A stretch of 64,000 nt of DNA from Pseudomonas vlassakiae (GCF_014269035.2 NZ_JABWRP020000004.1:186001-250000), one strand, 5' to 3'; shown: positions 7,330-17,762, counted from the stretch's first letter. Notes: a model not told the origin generated them from the letters alone. Numbers and translations: made by a program.

Positions 7330-8754
7330 CTAGTCCGCAGGAACACTCCGGCACGCCCCGCCAAGGTCTGCCGGCGGATGATCCGGGAAGGTTTGCGGCC
7401 AGACACTGACCGGGCTGGTAGCGATGAAACCGTCAGCGAAGGTGGCCTCGATGAACTGCGCCTGCCAACCCGCGCTGGGTGCAGTTCGCTGCACGGTAAG
7501 CCGCCGCTTCGGCTTGATCGTCCGGGACTCGTAGCGCACCCCACAGGCATAGCGGAAGTCCCGATCCCGACTGTTGCTGGCCGTCCACACTTTGACGGTC
7601 GATGGCCGCTCGGAAAATCTGACCTGCATCGTTCCTGCGCGCTCATCGGCGAACAGCTGCACCTTCGGCAGCGCCTTGCCCATACGCAGGCGCTTCACCA
7701 CAGGCACCAGCGTACTGACCACCGTCTCACGCACTCCGGCATGGTCCGAATTCGGCAATACCCTCAGGCTGGTCTGCCCCGGCAGGCGCTGCTGGTAATC
7801 GGTAACCGGGTCGGGGGCGAAGAAATCATCGCCACTGGCGGATACCAGGTACTTGGGGATCGCCAGACGCTGGCCAGGCTCATCGAGGTACTGCATCGGA
7901 TCGATCATGGCTGCCAGGCGCGCAAATCCCGGACTGTCCAGCTGCTTCAAGACCCCAGCCTGCTGATAAGGCAGCAACGCCAGGGGCCAGCGGCCACCGT
8001 AGCGCTGACGCAAGCCGGCCAGCATGGCGGCGGTATCCTCCACCTCGATCACGTTGGGAACGATGGCCATCACCCGGTCATCGGCCAGCGCCGTCAACCA
8101 TGCCCCCCAACCACGCTTGGAGCCGCCCGTGATGATGAACCGGTCGACCTTGTGCCCGATCTTTTTCAACTGATCCTGCGCAAGGTCCATCGCACGGCTG
8201 GCCGCAGCGGCCATCGGCACCTGCAAGGGCAGCTCAGGCGCGGCAGCCTGGTCATTCAGCGCATGCGCCCAGGTATGGGCGACAGCTTCATCTTCACGCA
8301 GGGGTTTCTGGACGTCACTGAAGGTCAGCGCCTGATTGGGCACATCGCTGACCATCACCACCGCGATGCCTGCCTTCAGGGCCACCTCACGCAATATCTC
8401 GCGGGTATAGCTCGGGGGCTGCGCCGCACCAAAGCGCACGCCATTGTTCACGACCAGCAACGCCTTGCCGGGCGCGGCATGGCGGGGCACGTGCAACTCG
8501 ACATCGTGCTTCCATTCACGCGGCTGCACGACCGGGGCCGGCGCCCATTGCTGGGAGGTCATGTGAAACGCCAGGAAGCGATAGTCAGGCGATGACGTCT
8601 GCTCGAACAACTGGGCATCCAGTGGCGTCTGTCGAACATTGCCGATGTGGCACCTGACCACTTCCTGTGGCCGCAGGCCGGCGCAGTCCTGCTGGCCGCT
8701 GGCATGGAAACTGGCGAACAGACAGGAGATCGCGAATAGCCAGCGAACATTCAT
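7330..8754 (-). CDS. PhoPQ-activated pathogenicity-related protein (PqaA-like), copy 2
   Basis: A paralogue of the neighbouring gene with the same 474-residue length and layout. The signal peptide MNVRWLFAISCLFASFHASG precedes QQDCAGLRP. The nucleophile block is ITGGSKRGWGAWL, the acid block SASGDDFFAPDPVTDYQQ and the His block LPNSDHAGVR. The sequence from SASGDDFF to LPNSDH is identical in the two copies, whereas the N-terminal third has diverged more. The ATG at 8754 is preceded by AAGGAAGAG. It is the upstream member of the pair; 121 bp separate it from copy 1, with no obvious terminator, so both could lie on one mRNA. Enzymatic activity unproven. Confidence 0.85.
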   Translation of the reverse strand: MNVRWLFAISCLFASFHASGQQDCAGLRPQEVVRCHIGNVRQTPLDAQLFEQTSSPDYRFLAFHMTSQQWAPAPVVQPREWKHDVELHVPRHAAPGKALLVVNNGVRFGAAQPPSYTREILREVALKAGIAVVMVSDVPNQALTFSDVQKPLREDEAVAHTWAHALNDQAAAPELPLQVPMAAAASRAMDLAQDQLKKIGHKVDRFIITGGSKRGWGAWLTALADDRVMAIVPNVIEVEDTAAMLAGLRQRYGGRWPLALLPYQQAGVLKQLDSPGFARLAAMIDPMQYLDEPGQRLAIPKYLVSASGDDFFAPDPVTDYQQRLPGQTSLRVLPNSDHAGVRETVVSTLVPVVKRLRMGKALPKVQLFADERAGTMQVRFSERPSTVKVWTASNSRDRDFRYACGVRYESRTIKPKRRLTVQRTAPSAGWQAQFIEATFADGFIATSPVSVWPQTFPDHPPADLGGACRSVPAD

Positions 8755-8828
8755 GAAGCGCTCTTCCTTGAGAACCAAAGCTCCCCAGCCTAGACACCAC
8801 TTGGCCAGGCCGCCAGCGGCATAAACAA

Positions 8829-8862
8829 AAACGCCCCCGGCCTTTCGACCGGGGGCGTTTCA
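8829..8862 (-). terminator. Intrinsic terminator downstream of typA
   Basis: ACGCCCCCGG pairs with CCGGGGGCGT around CCTTTCGA. On the minus strand it is followed by TTTTTGTTT. It sits 17 bp after the typA stop codon. Confidence 0.9.
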
Positions 8863-8878
8863 TTCAGCCTGAGCTAAC

Positions 8879-10699
8879 TCAGTTCTTGGCTTTCTTGGCA
8901 GCGCGGGTACGCTCGCCTTCGTCCAGGATCTTCTTGCGCAGGCGGATCGACTTAGGCGTGACTTCGCACAGCTCGTCGTCCTGGATGAATTCCAGGGCCT
9001 GTTCGAGGGTGTGGCGAACTGGTGGAACCAGGGCGATGACTTCGTCTTTGCCCGAAGCACGCATGTTGTCGAGCTTCTTGCCTTTGGTCGGGTTCACGCC
9101 CAGGTCGTTGTCACGGCTGTTCAGGCCGATGATCTGACCGTTGTAGATCTCCTGGCCGTGCTCAACGAACAGCTTGCCGCGAGCCTGCAGGGTTTCCAGC
9201 GAATAGGTCAGTGCCTTGCCAGTCTCGACCGAAACCAGAACACCGTTCAGACGGCCGGACATCTGGCCCGACTTCATGGTGTCGTAGCGATCGAAGATCG
9301 AGGTCAGGATGCCTGCACCGTTGGTCAGGGTCAGGAACTGGTTACGGAAACCGATCAGACCACGGGCTGGAATGTTGTACTCCAGGCGAACACGGCCCTT
9401 GCCATCCGGCACCATGTTGGTCAGGTCGCCCTTACGCAGACCCATCTCTTCCATGACCTTGCCCTGGGATTCTTCAGGGATGTCGATGGTGACGTTCTCG
9501 AACGGCTCCTGCTTGACGCCGTCGACTTCGCGGATGATCACTTCAGGACGGCCCACGGCCATCTCGAAGCCTTCACGGCGCATGGTTTCGATCAGCACGG
9601 ACAGGTGCAGCTCACCACGGCCCGATACCTTGAACTTGTCAGGGGAATCGGTTTCCTGAACGCGCAGCGCAACGTTGTACAGCAGCTCCTTGTCCAGACG
9701 GTCCTTGATGTTACGGCTGGTGACGAACTTGCCTTCCTTGCCGCAGAACGGCGAGTCGTTGACCTGGAAGGTCATCGAAACGGTTGGCTCGTCAACGGTC
9801 AGCGGCTTCATCGCTTCTACCGCATCCGGGGCGCACAGGGTGTCGGAGATGAACAGCTCGTCGAAACCGCTGATGCAGACGATGTCGCCAGCCTGGGCTT
9901 CTTCGACGTCGACGCGGTGCAGGCCGTGGTGGCCCATCAGCTTGAGGATACGGCCGTTACGCTTCTTGCCGTTGGTGTCGATGGCGACAACAGGGGTGTT
10001 CGGCTTGATGCGACCACGGGCGATACGGCCAACACCGATAACGCCGAGGAAGCTGTTGTAGTCCAGTGCCGAGATCTGCATCTGGAACGGGCCGTCACGG
10101 TCAACGGAAGGCGCCGGTACGTTGTCGACGATCGACTGGTACAGGGCGGTCATGTCTTCGCCCATGGCGGTGTGGTCCAGGCCGGCGATACCGTTCAGGG
10201 CCGAGGCGTAGACGACTTTGAAGTCCAGCTGTTCGTCGGTGGCACCGAGGTTGTCGAACAGGTCGAAGATCTGGTCCAGAACCCAGTCAGGACGCGCGCC
10301 TGGACGGTCGACCTTGTTGATCACGACGATCGGCTTCAGGCCGGCTTCGAAGGCCTTCTTGGTCACGAAGCGGGTTTGCGGCATCGGGCCGTCCTGGGCG
10401 TCGACCAGCAGCAGCACGGAGTCGACCATCGACATGACACGCTCAACCTCGCCACCGAAGTCGGCGTGGCCGGGGGTGTCGACGATGTTGATGTGGTAGC
10501 CGTTCCAGTTGATGGCGGTGTTTTTCGCCAGAATGGTAATACCGCGCTCTTTTTCCTGGTCGTTGGAGTCCATGACGCGCTCGTCGTTGAGCTCGTTACG
10601 CTCCAGGGTGCCGGACTGACGCAGGAGTTTGTCGACCAGGGTGGTTTTACCATGGTCAACGTGGGCGATGATGGCGATGTTACGCAGATTTTCGATCAC
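8879..10699 (-). CDS. typA: Ribosome-associated GTPase TypA/BipA
   Basis: A 606-residue translational GTPase of the EF-G superfamily that assists 50S assembly and stress or cold adaptation. G motifs are visible: G1 [15 protein letters not shown] near residue 13, G2 in the [11 protein letters not shown] region, G3 [12 protein letters not shown], and G4 [13 protein letters not shown]. The C-terminal BipA-specific segment includes [15 protein letters not shown] and [17 protein letters not shown]. Length matches the family. The start is a GTG at 10699, which gives the conserved N-terminus [18 protein letters not shown]; no ATG is suitable. It lies downstream of thiI on the same strand, 127 bp away, and has its own strong terminator. 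Confidence 0.97.
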   Translation of the reverse strand: MIENLRNIAIIAHVDHGKTTLVDKLLRQSGTLERNELNDERVMDSNDQEKERGITILAKNTAINWNGYHINIVDTPGHADFGGEVERVMSMVDSVLLLVDAQDGPMPQTRFVTKKAFEAGLKPIVVINKVDRPGARPDWVLDQIFDLFDNLGATDEQLDFKVVYASALNGIAGLDHTAMGEDMTALYQSIVDNVPAPSVDRDGPFQMQISALDYNSFLGVIGVGRIARGRIKPNTPVVAIDTNGKKRNGRILKLMGHHGLHRVDVEEAQAGDIVCISGFDELFISDTLCAPDAVEAMKPLTVDEPTVSMTFQVNDSPFCGKEGKFVTSRNIKDRLDKELLYNVALRVQETDSPDKFKVSGRGELHLSVLIETMRREGFEMAVGRPEVIIREVDGVKQEPFENVTIDIPEESQGKVMEEMGLRKGDLTNMVPDGKGRVRLEYNIPARGLIGFRNQFLTLTNGAGILTSIFDRYDTMKSGQMSGRLNGVLVSVETGKALTYSLETLQARGKLFVEHGQEIYNGQIIGLNSRDNDLGVNPTKGKKLDNMRASGKDEVIALVPPVRHTLEQALEFIQDDELCEVTPKSIRLRKKILDEGERTRAAKKAKN

Positions 10700-10826
10700 A
10701 ACTGTATCTCGATCAGAGGATTCGGTTGCCGCCAGTGTAGGCGGCGAATATGTACGGTTTGCGGCTCAGCGGGCCCGAGGGTCGGGAGGGCGATGGCGGA
10801 TACTGCCGCCATACAGCCCTGGCGTC

Positions 10827-12281
10827 TTATGTCGGACGATAAACACGCACATTGGCATGTCCCTCACTGAGCAGGTGGTGTGCGTGCAAACGGCTCATCA
10901 CACCTTTGTCGCAATACAGCAGGTACTGGCGCGTAGGGTCCAGGTGTTTGAACTTGCTGTTGATCGCGTAGAACGGCATGGCCTGGATTTCGATACCTTC
11001 CAGTGCCAGAGGTTCGTCTTCCTGGGCATCGGGGTGGCGAATGTCGATGACGATCTGGCCAGGCAGCGCCTCGGTCACTTCCTCGACCTCGATGTCCTTG
11101 CCCAGCTCATCGATCACGTGGTCGATGGAGATGAACTTGGCACGCTCCAGGGCACGCTCCAGTACGGCCATGTCGAACTGCTTTTCTTCGTGCTCCATGC
11201 GGTGGCGCTTGGCATGGGTGGTCGGGTTCACCGAGATCACGCCGCAGTATTCCGGCATGTGCTTGGCGAAGTCGGCGGTGCCGATTTCGGTGGCCTGGTC
11301 GATGATGTCCTGCTTGTGGCTGGCCAGCAATGGACGCAGCACCAGCTTGTCGGTGGCCGAGTCGATGATCGACAGGTTCGGCAGGGTCTGGCTGGAGACC
11401 TGGGAGATCGCCTCACCGGTGACCAGGGCATCGATCTGCAGGCGGTCGGCCATGTGCGCGGCGCCACGCAGCATCATGCGCTTGAGCGTCACACCCATGT
11501 AGCTGTTGTCGACCTTGTTGAGGATCTCGCCGACCACTTCTTCGAAGGGCACGCTGATGAACAGCACGCGCTGGCTGCTGCCGTACTTTTTCCACAGGTA
11601 GTGGGCGACTTCCATCACGCCCAGCTCGTGGGCACGGCCGCCGAGGTTGAAGAAGCAGAAGTGGGTCATCAGGCCACGGCGCATCATCTGGTAGGCCGCC
11701 ACGGTGGAGTCGAAACCACCGGACATCAGCACCAAGGTCTGCTCCAGCGCGCCCAGCGGGTAGCCGCCGATGCCGTTGTGCTGGTTGTGGATCACATACA
11801 GGCGCTGATCGCGAATCTCGATGCGCACCACGACTTCAGGCGTCTTCAGGTCGATGCCGGCTGCGCCGCACTGCTGGCGCAGCTGGCTGCCGACGTAGCG
11901 GTCGACGTCCATCGAAGTGAAGTCGTGATGACCGCCGCGCTTGCAGCGCACCGAGAAGCGCTTGCCGGCCAGCAGGTGGCCGAAGTGGTGCTTGCACTTG
12001 GCGACGATATCGTCGAAGTCACCCAGCGGGTATTCCTCGACCTGCAGGAAGTGGGTGATGCCTGGCGTGCAGGTGAGGCGCTCGATCATCTCGCGCTGGA
12101 CCTTCTCGTCCTCGACGCGGGTGACCACTTCGAGATTGTCCCAGACACCATCGACCGCGAGCTCTGGATCAAGGTCCTTGAGCACGTTGCGGATGTTCTT
12201 GCCGAGCTGGCGGATGAAGCGCTTGCGCACCGGCCGGCTCTTGATGGTGATTTCTGGGAAGACTTTGACGATAAGTTTCAT
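10827..12281 (-). CDS. thiI: tRNA 4-thiouridine sulfurtransferase ThiI
   Basis: Transfers sulfur to U8 of tRNA (4-thiouridine, a near-UV sensor); in some bacteria it also acts in thiazole synthesis. It has 484 residues in the long, rhodanese-containing form. Domains in order: an N-terminal ferredoxin-like plus THUMP region (to ~165), the PP-loop ATP site [15 protein letters not shown] near residue 175, the conserved Cys in [10 protein letters not shown], and a C-terminal rhodanese domain with persulfide Cys in [20 protein letters not shown] at 12281. It is transcribed away from glnA, which lies divergently 471 bp away. Confidence 0.96.
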   Translation of the reverse strand: MKLIVKVFPEITIKSRPVRKRFIRQLGKNIRNVLKDLDPELAVDGVWDNLEVVTRVEDEKVQREMIERLTCTPGITHFLQVEEYPLGDFDDIVAKCKHHFGHLLAGKRFSVRCKRGGHHDFTSMDVDRYVGSQLRQQCGAAGIDLKTPEVVVRIEIRDQRLYVIHNQHNGIGGYPLGALEQTLVLMSGGFDSTVAAYQMMRRGLMTHFCFFNLGGRAHELGVMEVAHYLWKKYGSSQRVLFISVPFEEVVGEILNKVDNSYMGVTLKRMMLRGAAHMADRLQIDALVTGEAISQVSSQTLPNLSIIDSATDKLVLRPLLASHKQDIIDQATEIGTADFAKHMPEYCGVISVNPTTHAKRHRMEHEEKQFDMAVLERALERAKFISIDHVIDELGKDIEVEEVTEALPGQIVIDIRHPDAQEDEPLALEGIEIQAMPFYAINSKFKHLDPTRQYLLYCDKGVMSRLHAHHLLSEGHANVRVYRPT

Positions 12282-12413
12282 TGGGTTAACAGCGCGCGCA
12301 AGGCCTGCCGAAAATGAGGGGCGCGAATTATAGCGGAAATTGCTCAGGATTTGACCAACTTTTGATCAGAAGCTTTGAGATAAATGTGGGAGGCAGGATT
12401 TGCAGCGCCTGTG

Positions 12414-12490
12414 CCGGCCTCATCGCGGATAAATCCGCTCCTACAGGGACTGCACAGCTGGTAGGCGCGGATTTATCCGCGACGAGGCCC
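12414..12490. repeat. Inverted pair of REP elements
   Basis: GCCGGCCTCATCGCGGATAA continuing ATCCGCTCCTACAGGG (12414-12448) faces GTAGGCGCGGATTTATCCGC followed by GACGAGGCC (12461-12490). The GCGGATAAATCCGC core is a variant of the REP at 745-845. The pair lies between thiI and the NtrC site of glnA, clear of the promoter. Confidence 0.85.
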
Positions 12491-12516
12491 TCAAAACATG
12501 CACACCCTCCATGCCA

Positions 12517-12533
12517 TGCACTCATTTGGTGCT
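12517..12533 (+). promoter_or_regulatory. NtrC binding site upstream of glnA
   Basis: TGCACTCATTTGGTGCT matches the enteric NtrC consensus TGCACTA-N3-TGGTGCA at 12 of 14 defined positions. It is centred about 115 bp upstream of the -24 element, a typical enhancer distance. A further half-site TGCACC occurs at 12561. Confidence 0.75.
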
Positions 12534-12637
12534 CTACACTCGATTCATGCCTCGTAAGGGTGCACCTTTTCCCGCAGACAGCCCGGCAAATGCCCGCAGA
12601 CGCCCCTTTTTATCCAGCCCTCGCCATTTTCGGGCAC

Positions 12638-12653
12638 TGGCATGCAATTTGCT
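12638..12653 (+). promoter_or_regulatory. Sigma-54 promoter of glnA
   Basis: TGGCATG-CAAT-TTGCT fits the sigma-54 consensus TGGCAC-N5-TTGC, with the invariant GG and GC dinucleotides separated by exactly 10 nt. The expected start near 12664 leaves a leader of about 90 nt before the glnA ATG. Confidence 0.85.
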
Positions 12654-12752
12654 CCCTTGTGAGGCAGGTAAGCTTGGCCGACTATCCGCGCCCGGCAACA
12701 CCCTTTTTCCAGAGCAGCGGCCCACCGCGCTCTAGACCCTCCGGAGGACAAC

Positions 12753-14159
12753 ATGTCGAAGTCGGTTCAACTCATCAAAGATCATGACGTCAAGTGGATT
12801 GATCTGCGTTTCACGGACACCAAAGGCACTCAGCATCACGTGACCATGCCGGCGCGTGATGGCCTGGACGAAGACTTCTTCGAAGTCGGCAAGATGTTCG
12901 ACGGTTCCTCCATTGCTGGCTGGAAAGGCATCGAAGCTTCCGACATGATCCTGATGCCGGTCGACGAGACCGCTGTTCTGGACCCGTTCACCGAAGAGCC
13001 GACCCTGATCATCACCTGTGACATCGTCGACCCGTCGAGCATGCAGGGCTACGATCGCGACCCACGTGCGATCGCCAAGCGCGCCGAAGAGTACCTGAAG
13101 AGCACCGGCATCGGTGACACCGTATTCGCTGGCCCTGAGCCAGAATTCTTCATCTTCGACGAAGTAAAGTTCCAGTCGGACATCTCCGGTTCGATGTTCA
13201 AGATCTTCTCCGAGCAAGGCTCGTGGATGACTGGCGCTGACGTGGAAGGCGGCAACAAAGGCCACCGTCCAGGCGTGAAAGGCGGCTACTTCCCGGTTCC
13301 GCCGTTCGACCACGACCACGAAATCCGTACCGCCATGTGCAACGCTCTGGAAGAAATGGGCCAGACCGTTGAAGTTCACCACCACGAAGTGGCGACTGCC
13401 GGCCAGAACGAAATCGGCGTCAAGTTCAACACCCTGGTGAAGAAAGCCGACGAAGTTCAGGCCCTGAAATATGTCGTGCACAACGTTGCCGACGCTTACG
13501 GCCGTACCGCCACCTTCATGCCGAAGCCACTGTACGGCGACAACGGCTCGGGCATGCACGTGCACATGTCGATCTGGAAAGACGGCAAGAACACCTTCGC
13601 CGGCGAAGGCTATGCCGGCCTGTCCGACACCGCCCTGTACTTCATCGGCGGTATCATCAAGCACGGTAAGGCCCTGAACGGCTTCACCAACCCGTCGACC
13701 AACTCGTACAAGCGTCTGGTCCCAGGCTTCGAAGCCCCGGTAATGCTGGCCTACTCGGCTCGCAACCGTTCCGCCTCGATCCGTATTCCTTACGTCGGCA
13801 GCCCGAAAGCCCGTCGTATCGAAGCCCGCTTCCCGGATCCATCGGCCAACCCGTACCTGGCCTTCGCGGCCCTGCTGATGGCTGGCCTGGACGGTATCCA
13901 GAACAAGATCCACCCTGGCGACGCTGCCGACAAGAACCTGTACGACCTGCCGCCAGAAGAAGCCAAGGACATCCCGCAGGTTTGCGGCAGCCTGAAAGAA
14001 GCTCTGGAAGAGCTGGACAAAGGCCGTGCGTTCCTGACCAAGGGCGGCGTGTTCTCCGACGACTTCATCGATGCCTTCATCGAGCTGAAGAGCGAAGAAG
14101 AAATCAAGGTCCGCACTTTCGTACACCCGCTGGAATACGAGCTGTACTACAGCTGCTGA
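12753..14159 (+). CDS. glnA: Glutamine synthetase, type I
   Basis: ATP-dependent condensation of ammonium with glutamate; a dodecameric cytoplasmic enzyme and the entry step of the GS-GOGAT route (gltBD is at 45-51 kb). The 468-residue length is typical of the GSI-beta subtype. The N-terminal beta-grasp [16 protein letters not shown] loop, the ATP-site region [13 protein letters not shown] and the catalytic NRSASIRIP block are visible. Tyr397, in [10 protein letters not shown], is the expected adenylylation site for GlnE control. The ATG follows CCGGAGGACAAC. Transcription is expected to be nitrogen-controlled through the sigma-54 promoter and NtrC site upstream. An intrinsic terminator follows. 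Confidence 0.98.
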   Translation: MSKSVQLIKDHDVKWIDLRFTDTKGTQHHVTMPARDGLDEDFFEVGKMFDGSSIAGWKGIEASDMILMPVDETAVLDPFTEEPTLIITCDIVDPSSMQGYDRDPRAIAKRAEEYLKSTGIGDTVFAGPEPEFFIFDEVKFQSDISGSMFKIFSEQGSWMTGADVEGGNKGHRPGVKGGYFPVPPFDHDHEIRTAMCNALEEMGQTVEVHHHEVATAGQNEIGVKFNTLVKKADEVQALKYVVHNVADAYGRTATFMPKPLYGDNGSGMHVHMSIWKDGKNTFAGEGYAGLSDTALYFIGGIIKHGKALNGFTNPSTNSYKRLVPGFEAPVMLAYSARNRSASIRIPYVGSPKARRIEARFPDPSANPYLAFAALLMAGLDGIQNKIHPGDAADKNLYDLPPEEAKDIPQVCGSLKEALEELDKGRAFLTKGGVFSDDFIDAFIELKSEEEIKVRTFVHPLEYELYYSC

Positions 14160-14193
14160 TCTGATCGGCGCCTGGCGCCGATCTGAATCACCG

Positions 14194-14223
14194 AAAACGG
14201 CCTTCTTCTGAAGGCCGTTTTTT
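14194..14223 (+). terminator. Intrinsic terminator of glnA
   Basis: AAAACGGCCTTC pairs with GAAGGCCGTTTT around TTCT and runs into a T-tract. A second perfect hairpin (GATCGGCGCC/GGCGCCGATC) directly follows the stop codon at about 14163-14183. Confidence 0.92.
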
Positions 14224-14311
14224 GTTTTACGCCCATCTGTTTCAGACGCTTCCTACAAGCGGGGCCCGTCTGACTGCGCACAATCACATCTCCGACAATA
14301 AGGAGATTGCC

Positions 14312-14848
14312 ATGCGCCCCCTACCCTTCGCGCTTAGCTTCGCCATCACGCTAGCCGGCTGCAGCGCCCCCTCACAACCTGAATTCAACCCTTTGCTTTC
14401 GGCAATCGGGCAGCGCCTGGACTTGGCATACGCCGTGGCCGTGCACAAATGGGACAATGGCGTGCCAGTCGAGGCCCCCATGCGAGAACAAGAGGTTCTG
14501 CAGCAGGTTCAAGCTACAGCGCATGACTACGGCTTGCCTCCCGAAAGGGCAGCGGCCTTTTTCAGCGACCAGATCGAAGCCAACAAGATGATCCAGTACG
14601 GCCTGATCGACCGCTGGACTGCGCTGGGGAAGCGGCCCCCTCAGCAAGCCAGAGACCTTGCCGATGAACTGCGCCCGCGCCTGGACATGCTCCAGGCGAC
14701 ATTGCTGTTCGAGCTGGGCAACCTGGACCGCAAGCCGATGAACGACTGCCCTCGTCAATTGACCGAAGCATTGAACGGGCACGCCGGCGACCCGCTCCGG
14801 CACATGGCCCTGGTCCGCGCAACCGCACAATTGTGCGTAGGACGTTGA
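14312..14848 (+). CDS. Secreted chorismate mutase (AroQ-gamma type), probable lipoprotein
   Basis: Converts chorismate to prephenate outside the cytoplasm; the role of exported AroQ-gamma enzymes is unknown. It has 178 residues. The N-terminus MRPLPFALSFAITLAGC ends in an LAGC lipobox with Cys17, so a membrane lipoprotein is more likely than a soluble periplasmic form. Helical signature segments follow: LLSAIGQRLDLAYAVAVHKW, VEAPMREQEVLQQV and FFSDQIEANKMIQYGL, the usual active-site blocks. The ATG at 14312 is chosen for its AAGGAG site and the signal sequence. It sits alone between the glnA terminator and the ntrBC promoter region; an NtrC-like site starts 10 bp after its stop. No partner aromatic gene is adjacent. 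Confidence 0.82.
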   Translation: MRPLPFALSFAITLAGCSAPSQPEFNPLLSAIGQRLDLAYAVAVHKWDNGVPVEAPMREQEVLQQVQATAHDYGLPPERAAAFFSDQIEANKMIQYGLIDRWTALGKRPPQQARDLADELRPRLDMLQATLLFELGNLDRKPMNDCPRQLTEALNGHAGDPLRHMALVRATAQLCVGR

Positions 14849-14857
14849 CCCCAGCAA

Positions 14858-14874
14858 TGCTCTATATTGGTGCA
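14858..14874 (+). promoter_or_regulatory. NtrC binding site upstream of ntrBC
   Basis: TGCTCTATATTGGTGCA matches TGCACTA-N3-TGGTGCA with a single mismatch. Its centre is about 137 bp upstream of the -24 dinucleotide of the candidate sigma-54 promoter. This would support autogenous NtrC control of ntrBC. Confidence 0.72.
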
Positions 14875-15001
14875 TAAGCGTATCGAGCGCTTCTATCTGC
14901 AGCCCAAAACAGGTCACTTGAAACGATAAATCAGGGCAATCTGATCCGAATAAGCGCAATTCCAGGTCTTTATCAGGCAATTCCGCTTCTTTTCGGAGCC
15001 T

Positions 15002-15017
15002 TGGTTTGTTTCTTGCA
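15002..15017 (+). promoter_or_regulatory. Candidate sigma-54 promoter of ntrBC
   Basis: TGGTTTG-TTTC-TTGCA keeps the invariant GG-N10-GC spacing and a perfect TTGCA -12 box. The -24 box is weak (TTT in place of CAC). It lies about 97 bp upstream of the ntrB ATG. Confidence 0.55.
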
Positions 15018-15113
15018 TTTTCCTGTGCAGAGACTGGCATCCGCGGATCCGCCGCCTGCCCGGCCATGGCCGTGCCTTGCCTGACAAGCGCCAAAAGAGG
15101 TCAACGACGCCTT

Positions 15114-16199
15114 ATGACCATCAGCGATGCACAGCACCGTCTGCTTCTGGACAACCTGACCACCGCCACGCTCCTGCTCAACAGCGAGCTGCGGCTGGAG
15201 TACATGAACCCTGCGGCGGAAATGCTCCTGGCCGTGAGTGGCCAGCGCAGCCACGGGCAGTTCATCAGTGAATTGTTCACTGAATCGACCGAGGCGCTCA
15301 ACTCGCTGCGCCAGGCGGTGGAACAGGCGCACCCGTTCACCAAGCGTGAAGCGCAACTGACCTCGCTGACCGGGCAGGCCATCACCGTCGACTATGCGGT
15401 GACACCGATCCTGCACCAGGGCAATACCTTGCTGCTGTTGGAAGTTCACCCGCGTGATCGCCTGCTGCGCATCACCAAGGAAGAGGCCCAGCTGAGCAAG
15501 CAGGAAACCACCAAGATGCTGGTGCGCGGCCTGGCCCACGAGATCAAGAACCCGCTCGGCGGTATCCGTGGTGCAGCACAGCTACTGGCCCGCGAGCTGC
15601 CTGAAGAGGGCCTGCGCGACTACACCAACGTGATCATCGAAGAGGCCGACCGCCTGCGCAACCTGGTCGACCGCATGCTCGGCTCGAACAAGTTGCCGTC
15701 GCTGGCCATGACCAACATCCACGAAGTACTGGAGCGGGTCTGCAGCCTGGTCGAAGCCGAAAGCCAGGGCTGCATCACATTGGTGCGCGACTACGACCCG
15801 AGCCTGCCAGACGTATTGATCGACCGCGAGCAGATGATCCAGGCCGTACTGAACATCGTGCGCAATGCGATGCAGGCGATCAGCTCGCAGAACGAGCTGC
15901 GCCTGGGCCGCATCACCCTGCGCAGCCGCGCCGTACGCCAGTTCACCATCGGCCATGTGCGCCATCGCCTGGCGGCACGTATCGAGATCATCGACAACGG
16001 CCCGGGCATCCCCGCAGAACTGCAAGACACCCTTTTTTATCCCATGGTCAGCGGGCGCCCGGACGGTACCGGGCTCGGCCTGGCCATCACCCAGAACATC
16101 ATCAGCCAGCATCAGGGCCTGATCGAGTGTGAAAGCCACGCAGGGCACACCGCCTTCTCGATCTTCCTGCCCCTGGAACAAGGAGCCACCGCCTCATGA
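15114..16199 (+). CDS. ntrB: Nitrogen regulation sensor kinase NtrB (GlnL)
   Basis: Cytoplasmic histidine kinase/phosphatase that, with PII protein, phosphorylates or dephosphorylates NtrC according to nitrogen status. It has 361 residues and no membrane span. There is an N-terminal PAS domain (about 8-120), then the H-box LAHEIKNPLGGIRGAAQLL with His142, the N-box NIVRNAMQAI, the G1 box DNGPGIP and the G2 box GTGLGLAITQNI. I chose the ATG at 15114, which gives the conserved start MTISDAQHRLLLDNL; the frame extends further upstream but into the promoter region. It overlaps ntrC by 4 nt, so the pair is translationally coupled. Confidence 0.96.
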   Translation: MTISDAQHRLLLDNLTTATLLLNSELRLEYMNPAAEMLLAVSGQRSHGQFISELFTESTEALNSLRQAVEQAHPFTKREAQLTSLTGQAITVDYAVTPILHQGNTLLLLEVHPRDRLLRITKEEAQLSKQETTKMLVRGLAHEIKNPLGGIRGAAQLLARELPEEGLRDYTNVIIEEADRLRNLVDRMLGSNKLPSLAMTNIHEVLERVCSLVEAESQGCITLVRDYDPSLPDVLIDREQMIQAVLNIVRNAMQAISSQNELRLGRITLRSRAVRQFTIGHVRHRLAARIEIIDNGPGIPAELQDTLFYPMVSGRPDGTGLGLAITQNIISQHQGLIECESHAGHTAFSIFLPLEQGATAS

Positions 16200-17632
16200 G
16201 CCGAAGTGAAACCGTATGGATCGTCGATGATGATCGCTCCATCCGCTGGGTCCTGGAAAAAGCCCTGCAGCAGGAAGGCATGACCACCCAGAGCTTCGAC
16301 AGCGCCGATGGCGTCATGGGCCGCCTGGCCCGCCAGCAGCCGGATGTGATCATTTCCGATATTCGCATGCCCGGCGCCAGCGGCCTCGACCTGCTGGCGC
16401 AGATTCGCGAACAGCATCCGCGCCTGCCGGTCATCATCATGACCGCGCATTCCGACCTGGACAGCGCCGTGGCGTCCTACCAGGGCGGTGCTTTCGAATA
16501 CCTGCCCAAGCCGTTCGACGTCGATGAGGCGGTGTCGCTGGTCAAGCGCGCCAACCAGCACGCCCAGGAACAGCAGGGCCTCGATGTTCCCCAGGCCTTG
16601 GCCCGCACCCCGGAAATCATCGGCGAAGCGCCGGCGATGCAGGAAGTGTTCCGCGCCATCGGCCGCCTGAGCCACTCCAACATCACCGTATTGATCAACG
16701 GCGAATCCGGCACCGGTAAAGAGTTGGTGGCGCACGCCCTGCACCGTCACAGCCCGCGCGCTGCTTCGCCGTTCATCGCCCTGAACATGGCCGCCATTCC
16801 CAAGGACCTGATGGAGTCGGAGCTGTTCGGCCACGAGAAAGGCGCCTTTACCGGCGCCGCCAACCTGCGCCGCGGTCGCTTCGAACAGGCCGACGGCGGC
16901 ACCTTGTTCCTCGATGAGATCGGTGACATGCCCGCCGATACCCAGACCCGCCTGCTACGGGTTCTGGCCGATGGCGAGTTCTATCGCGTTGGCGGCCACG
17001 TGCCGGTGAAGGTCGATGTCCGCATCATTGCAGCGACCCACCAGAACCTGGAGTCGCTGGTCACGGCCGGCAAGTTCCGTGAGGACTTGTTCCACCGCCT
17101 GAACGTGATCCGCATCCATATCCCGCGCCTGGCCGACCGCCGCGAGGACATCCCGGCGCTGGCCCGCCACTTCCTCGGCCGTGCCGCTCAGGAACTGGCC
17201 GTCGAGCCGAAGCTGCTCAAGCCGGAAACCGAAGAGTTCATCCGCAACCTGCCGTGGCCAGGCAACGTGCGCCAGCTGGAAAACACCTGCCGCTGGATCA
17301 CCGTGATGGCGTCCAGCCGCGAAGTGCTGATCGGCGACCTGCCGCCGGAGCTGCTGAACCTGCCGCAAGACGCAGCGCCAGTCACCAACTGGGAGCAGGC
17401 GCTACGCCAGTGGGCGGATCAGGCGCTGGCGCGCGGGCAGTCGAACCTGCTCGACAGCGCGGTTCCCAGCTTCGAGCGAATCATGATCGAGACCGCGCTC
17501 AAGCACACCGCCGGTCGCCGGCGTGATGCTGCGGTGCTGCTGGGTTGGGGCCGCAACACCCTGACCCGCAAGATCAAGGAACTGGGGATGAATGTGGACG
17601 GTGGGGATGACGATGAGGGTGAGGATCACTGA
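16196..17632 (+). CDS. ntrC: Nitrogen response regulator NtrC (sigma-54 enhancer-binding protein)
   Basis: Activates sigma-54 promoters under nitrogen limitation. The 478 residues hold three domains. The receiver has Asp55 ([10 protein letters not shown]) and the acidic pocket VDDD. The AAA+ domain has Walker A GESGTGKE, the sigma-54 contact loop GAFTGA and a Walker B-type segment [13 protein letters not shown]. The C-terminal Fis-type helix-turn-helix is [30 protein letters not shown]. The start is the ATGA overlapping the ntrB stop. Probable local targets are glnA, ntrBC itself and the sRNA gene just downstream, all with matching upstream sites. Confidence 0.97.
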   Translation: MSRSETVWIVDDDRSIRWVLEKALQQEGMTTQSFDSADGVMGRLARQQPDVIISDIRMPGASGLDLLAQIREQHPRLPVIIMTAHSDLDSAVASYQGGAFEYLPKPFDVDEAVSLVKRANQHAQEQQGLDVPQALARTPEIIGEAPAMQEVFRAIGRLSHSNITVLINGESGTGKELVAHALHRHSPRAASPFIALNMAAIPKDLMESELFGHEKGAFTGAANLRRGRFEQADGGTLFLDEIGDMPADTQTRLLRVLADGEFYRVGGHVPVKVDVRIIAATHQNLESLVTAGKFREDLFHRLNVIRIHIPRLADRREDIPALARHFLGRAAQELAVEPKLLKPETEEFIRNLPWPGNVRQLENTCRWITVMASSREVLIGDLPPELLNLPQDAAPVTNWEQALRQWADQALARGQSNLLDSAVPSFERIMIETALKHTAGRRRDAAVLLGWGRNTLTRKIKELGMNVDGGDDDEGEDH

Positions 17633-17657
17633 CCTGCTGCGCCACCTGTAACACCCC

Positions 17658-17762
17658 TGGGGCTGCTTCGCAGCCCTTTCGCGGCTGAAGGCCGCTCCTA
17701 CAGGAATTCGTGATCGCCTGTTGAAGCGGCCTTCAGCCGCGAAAGGGTCGCAAAGCGGCCCC
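17658..17762. repeat. Inverted REP-type pair downstream of ntrC
   Basis: GGGGCTGCTTCGCAGCCCTT continuing TCGCGGCTGAAGGCCGCTCC (17658-17703) is mirrored by AAGCGGCCTTCAGCCGCGAA continuing AGGGTCGCAAAGCGGCCCC (17724-17762). It probably protects or ends the ntrBC message. It is a different REP variant from those at 745 and 12414. Confidence 0.8.

Noticed and set aside
9011..10870. Long plus-strand open frame opposite typA
   Set aside because: Shadow of the high-GC typA codons on the other strand: rich in Val/Gln/Asp/His, with no family motif.
14824..14837. Perfect palindrome CGCACAATTGTGCG at the end of the chorismate mutase gene, considered as a second NtrC site
   Set aside because: GCAC and GTGC are only 4 nt apart instead of the 7 or so in NtrC sites, and the sequence codes for the last residues of the protein.
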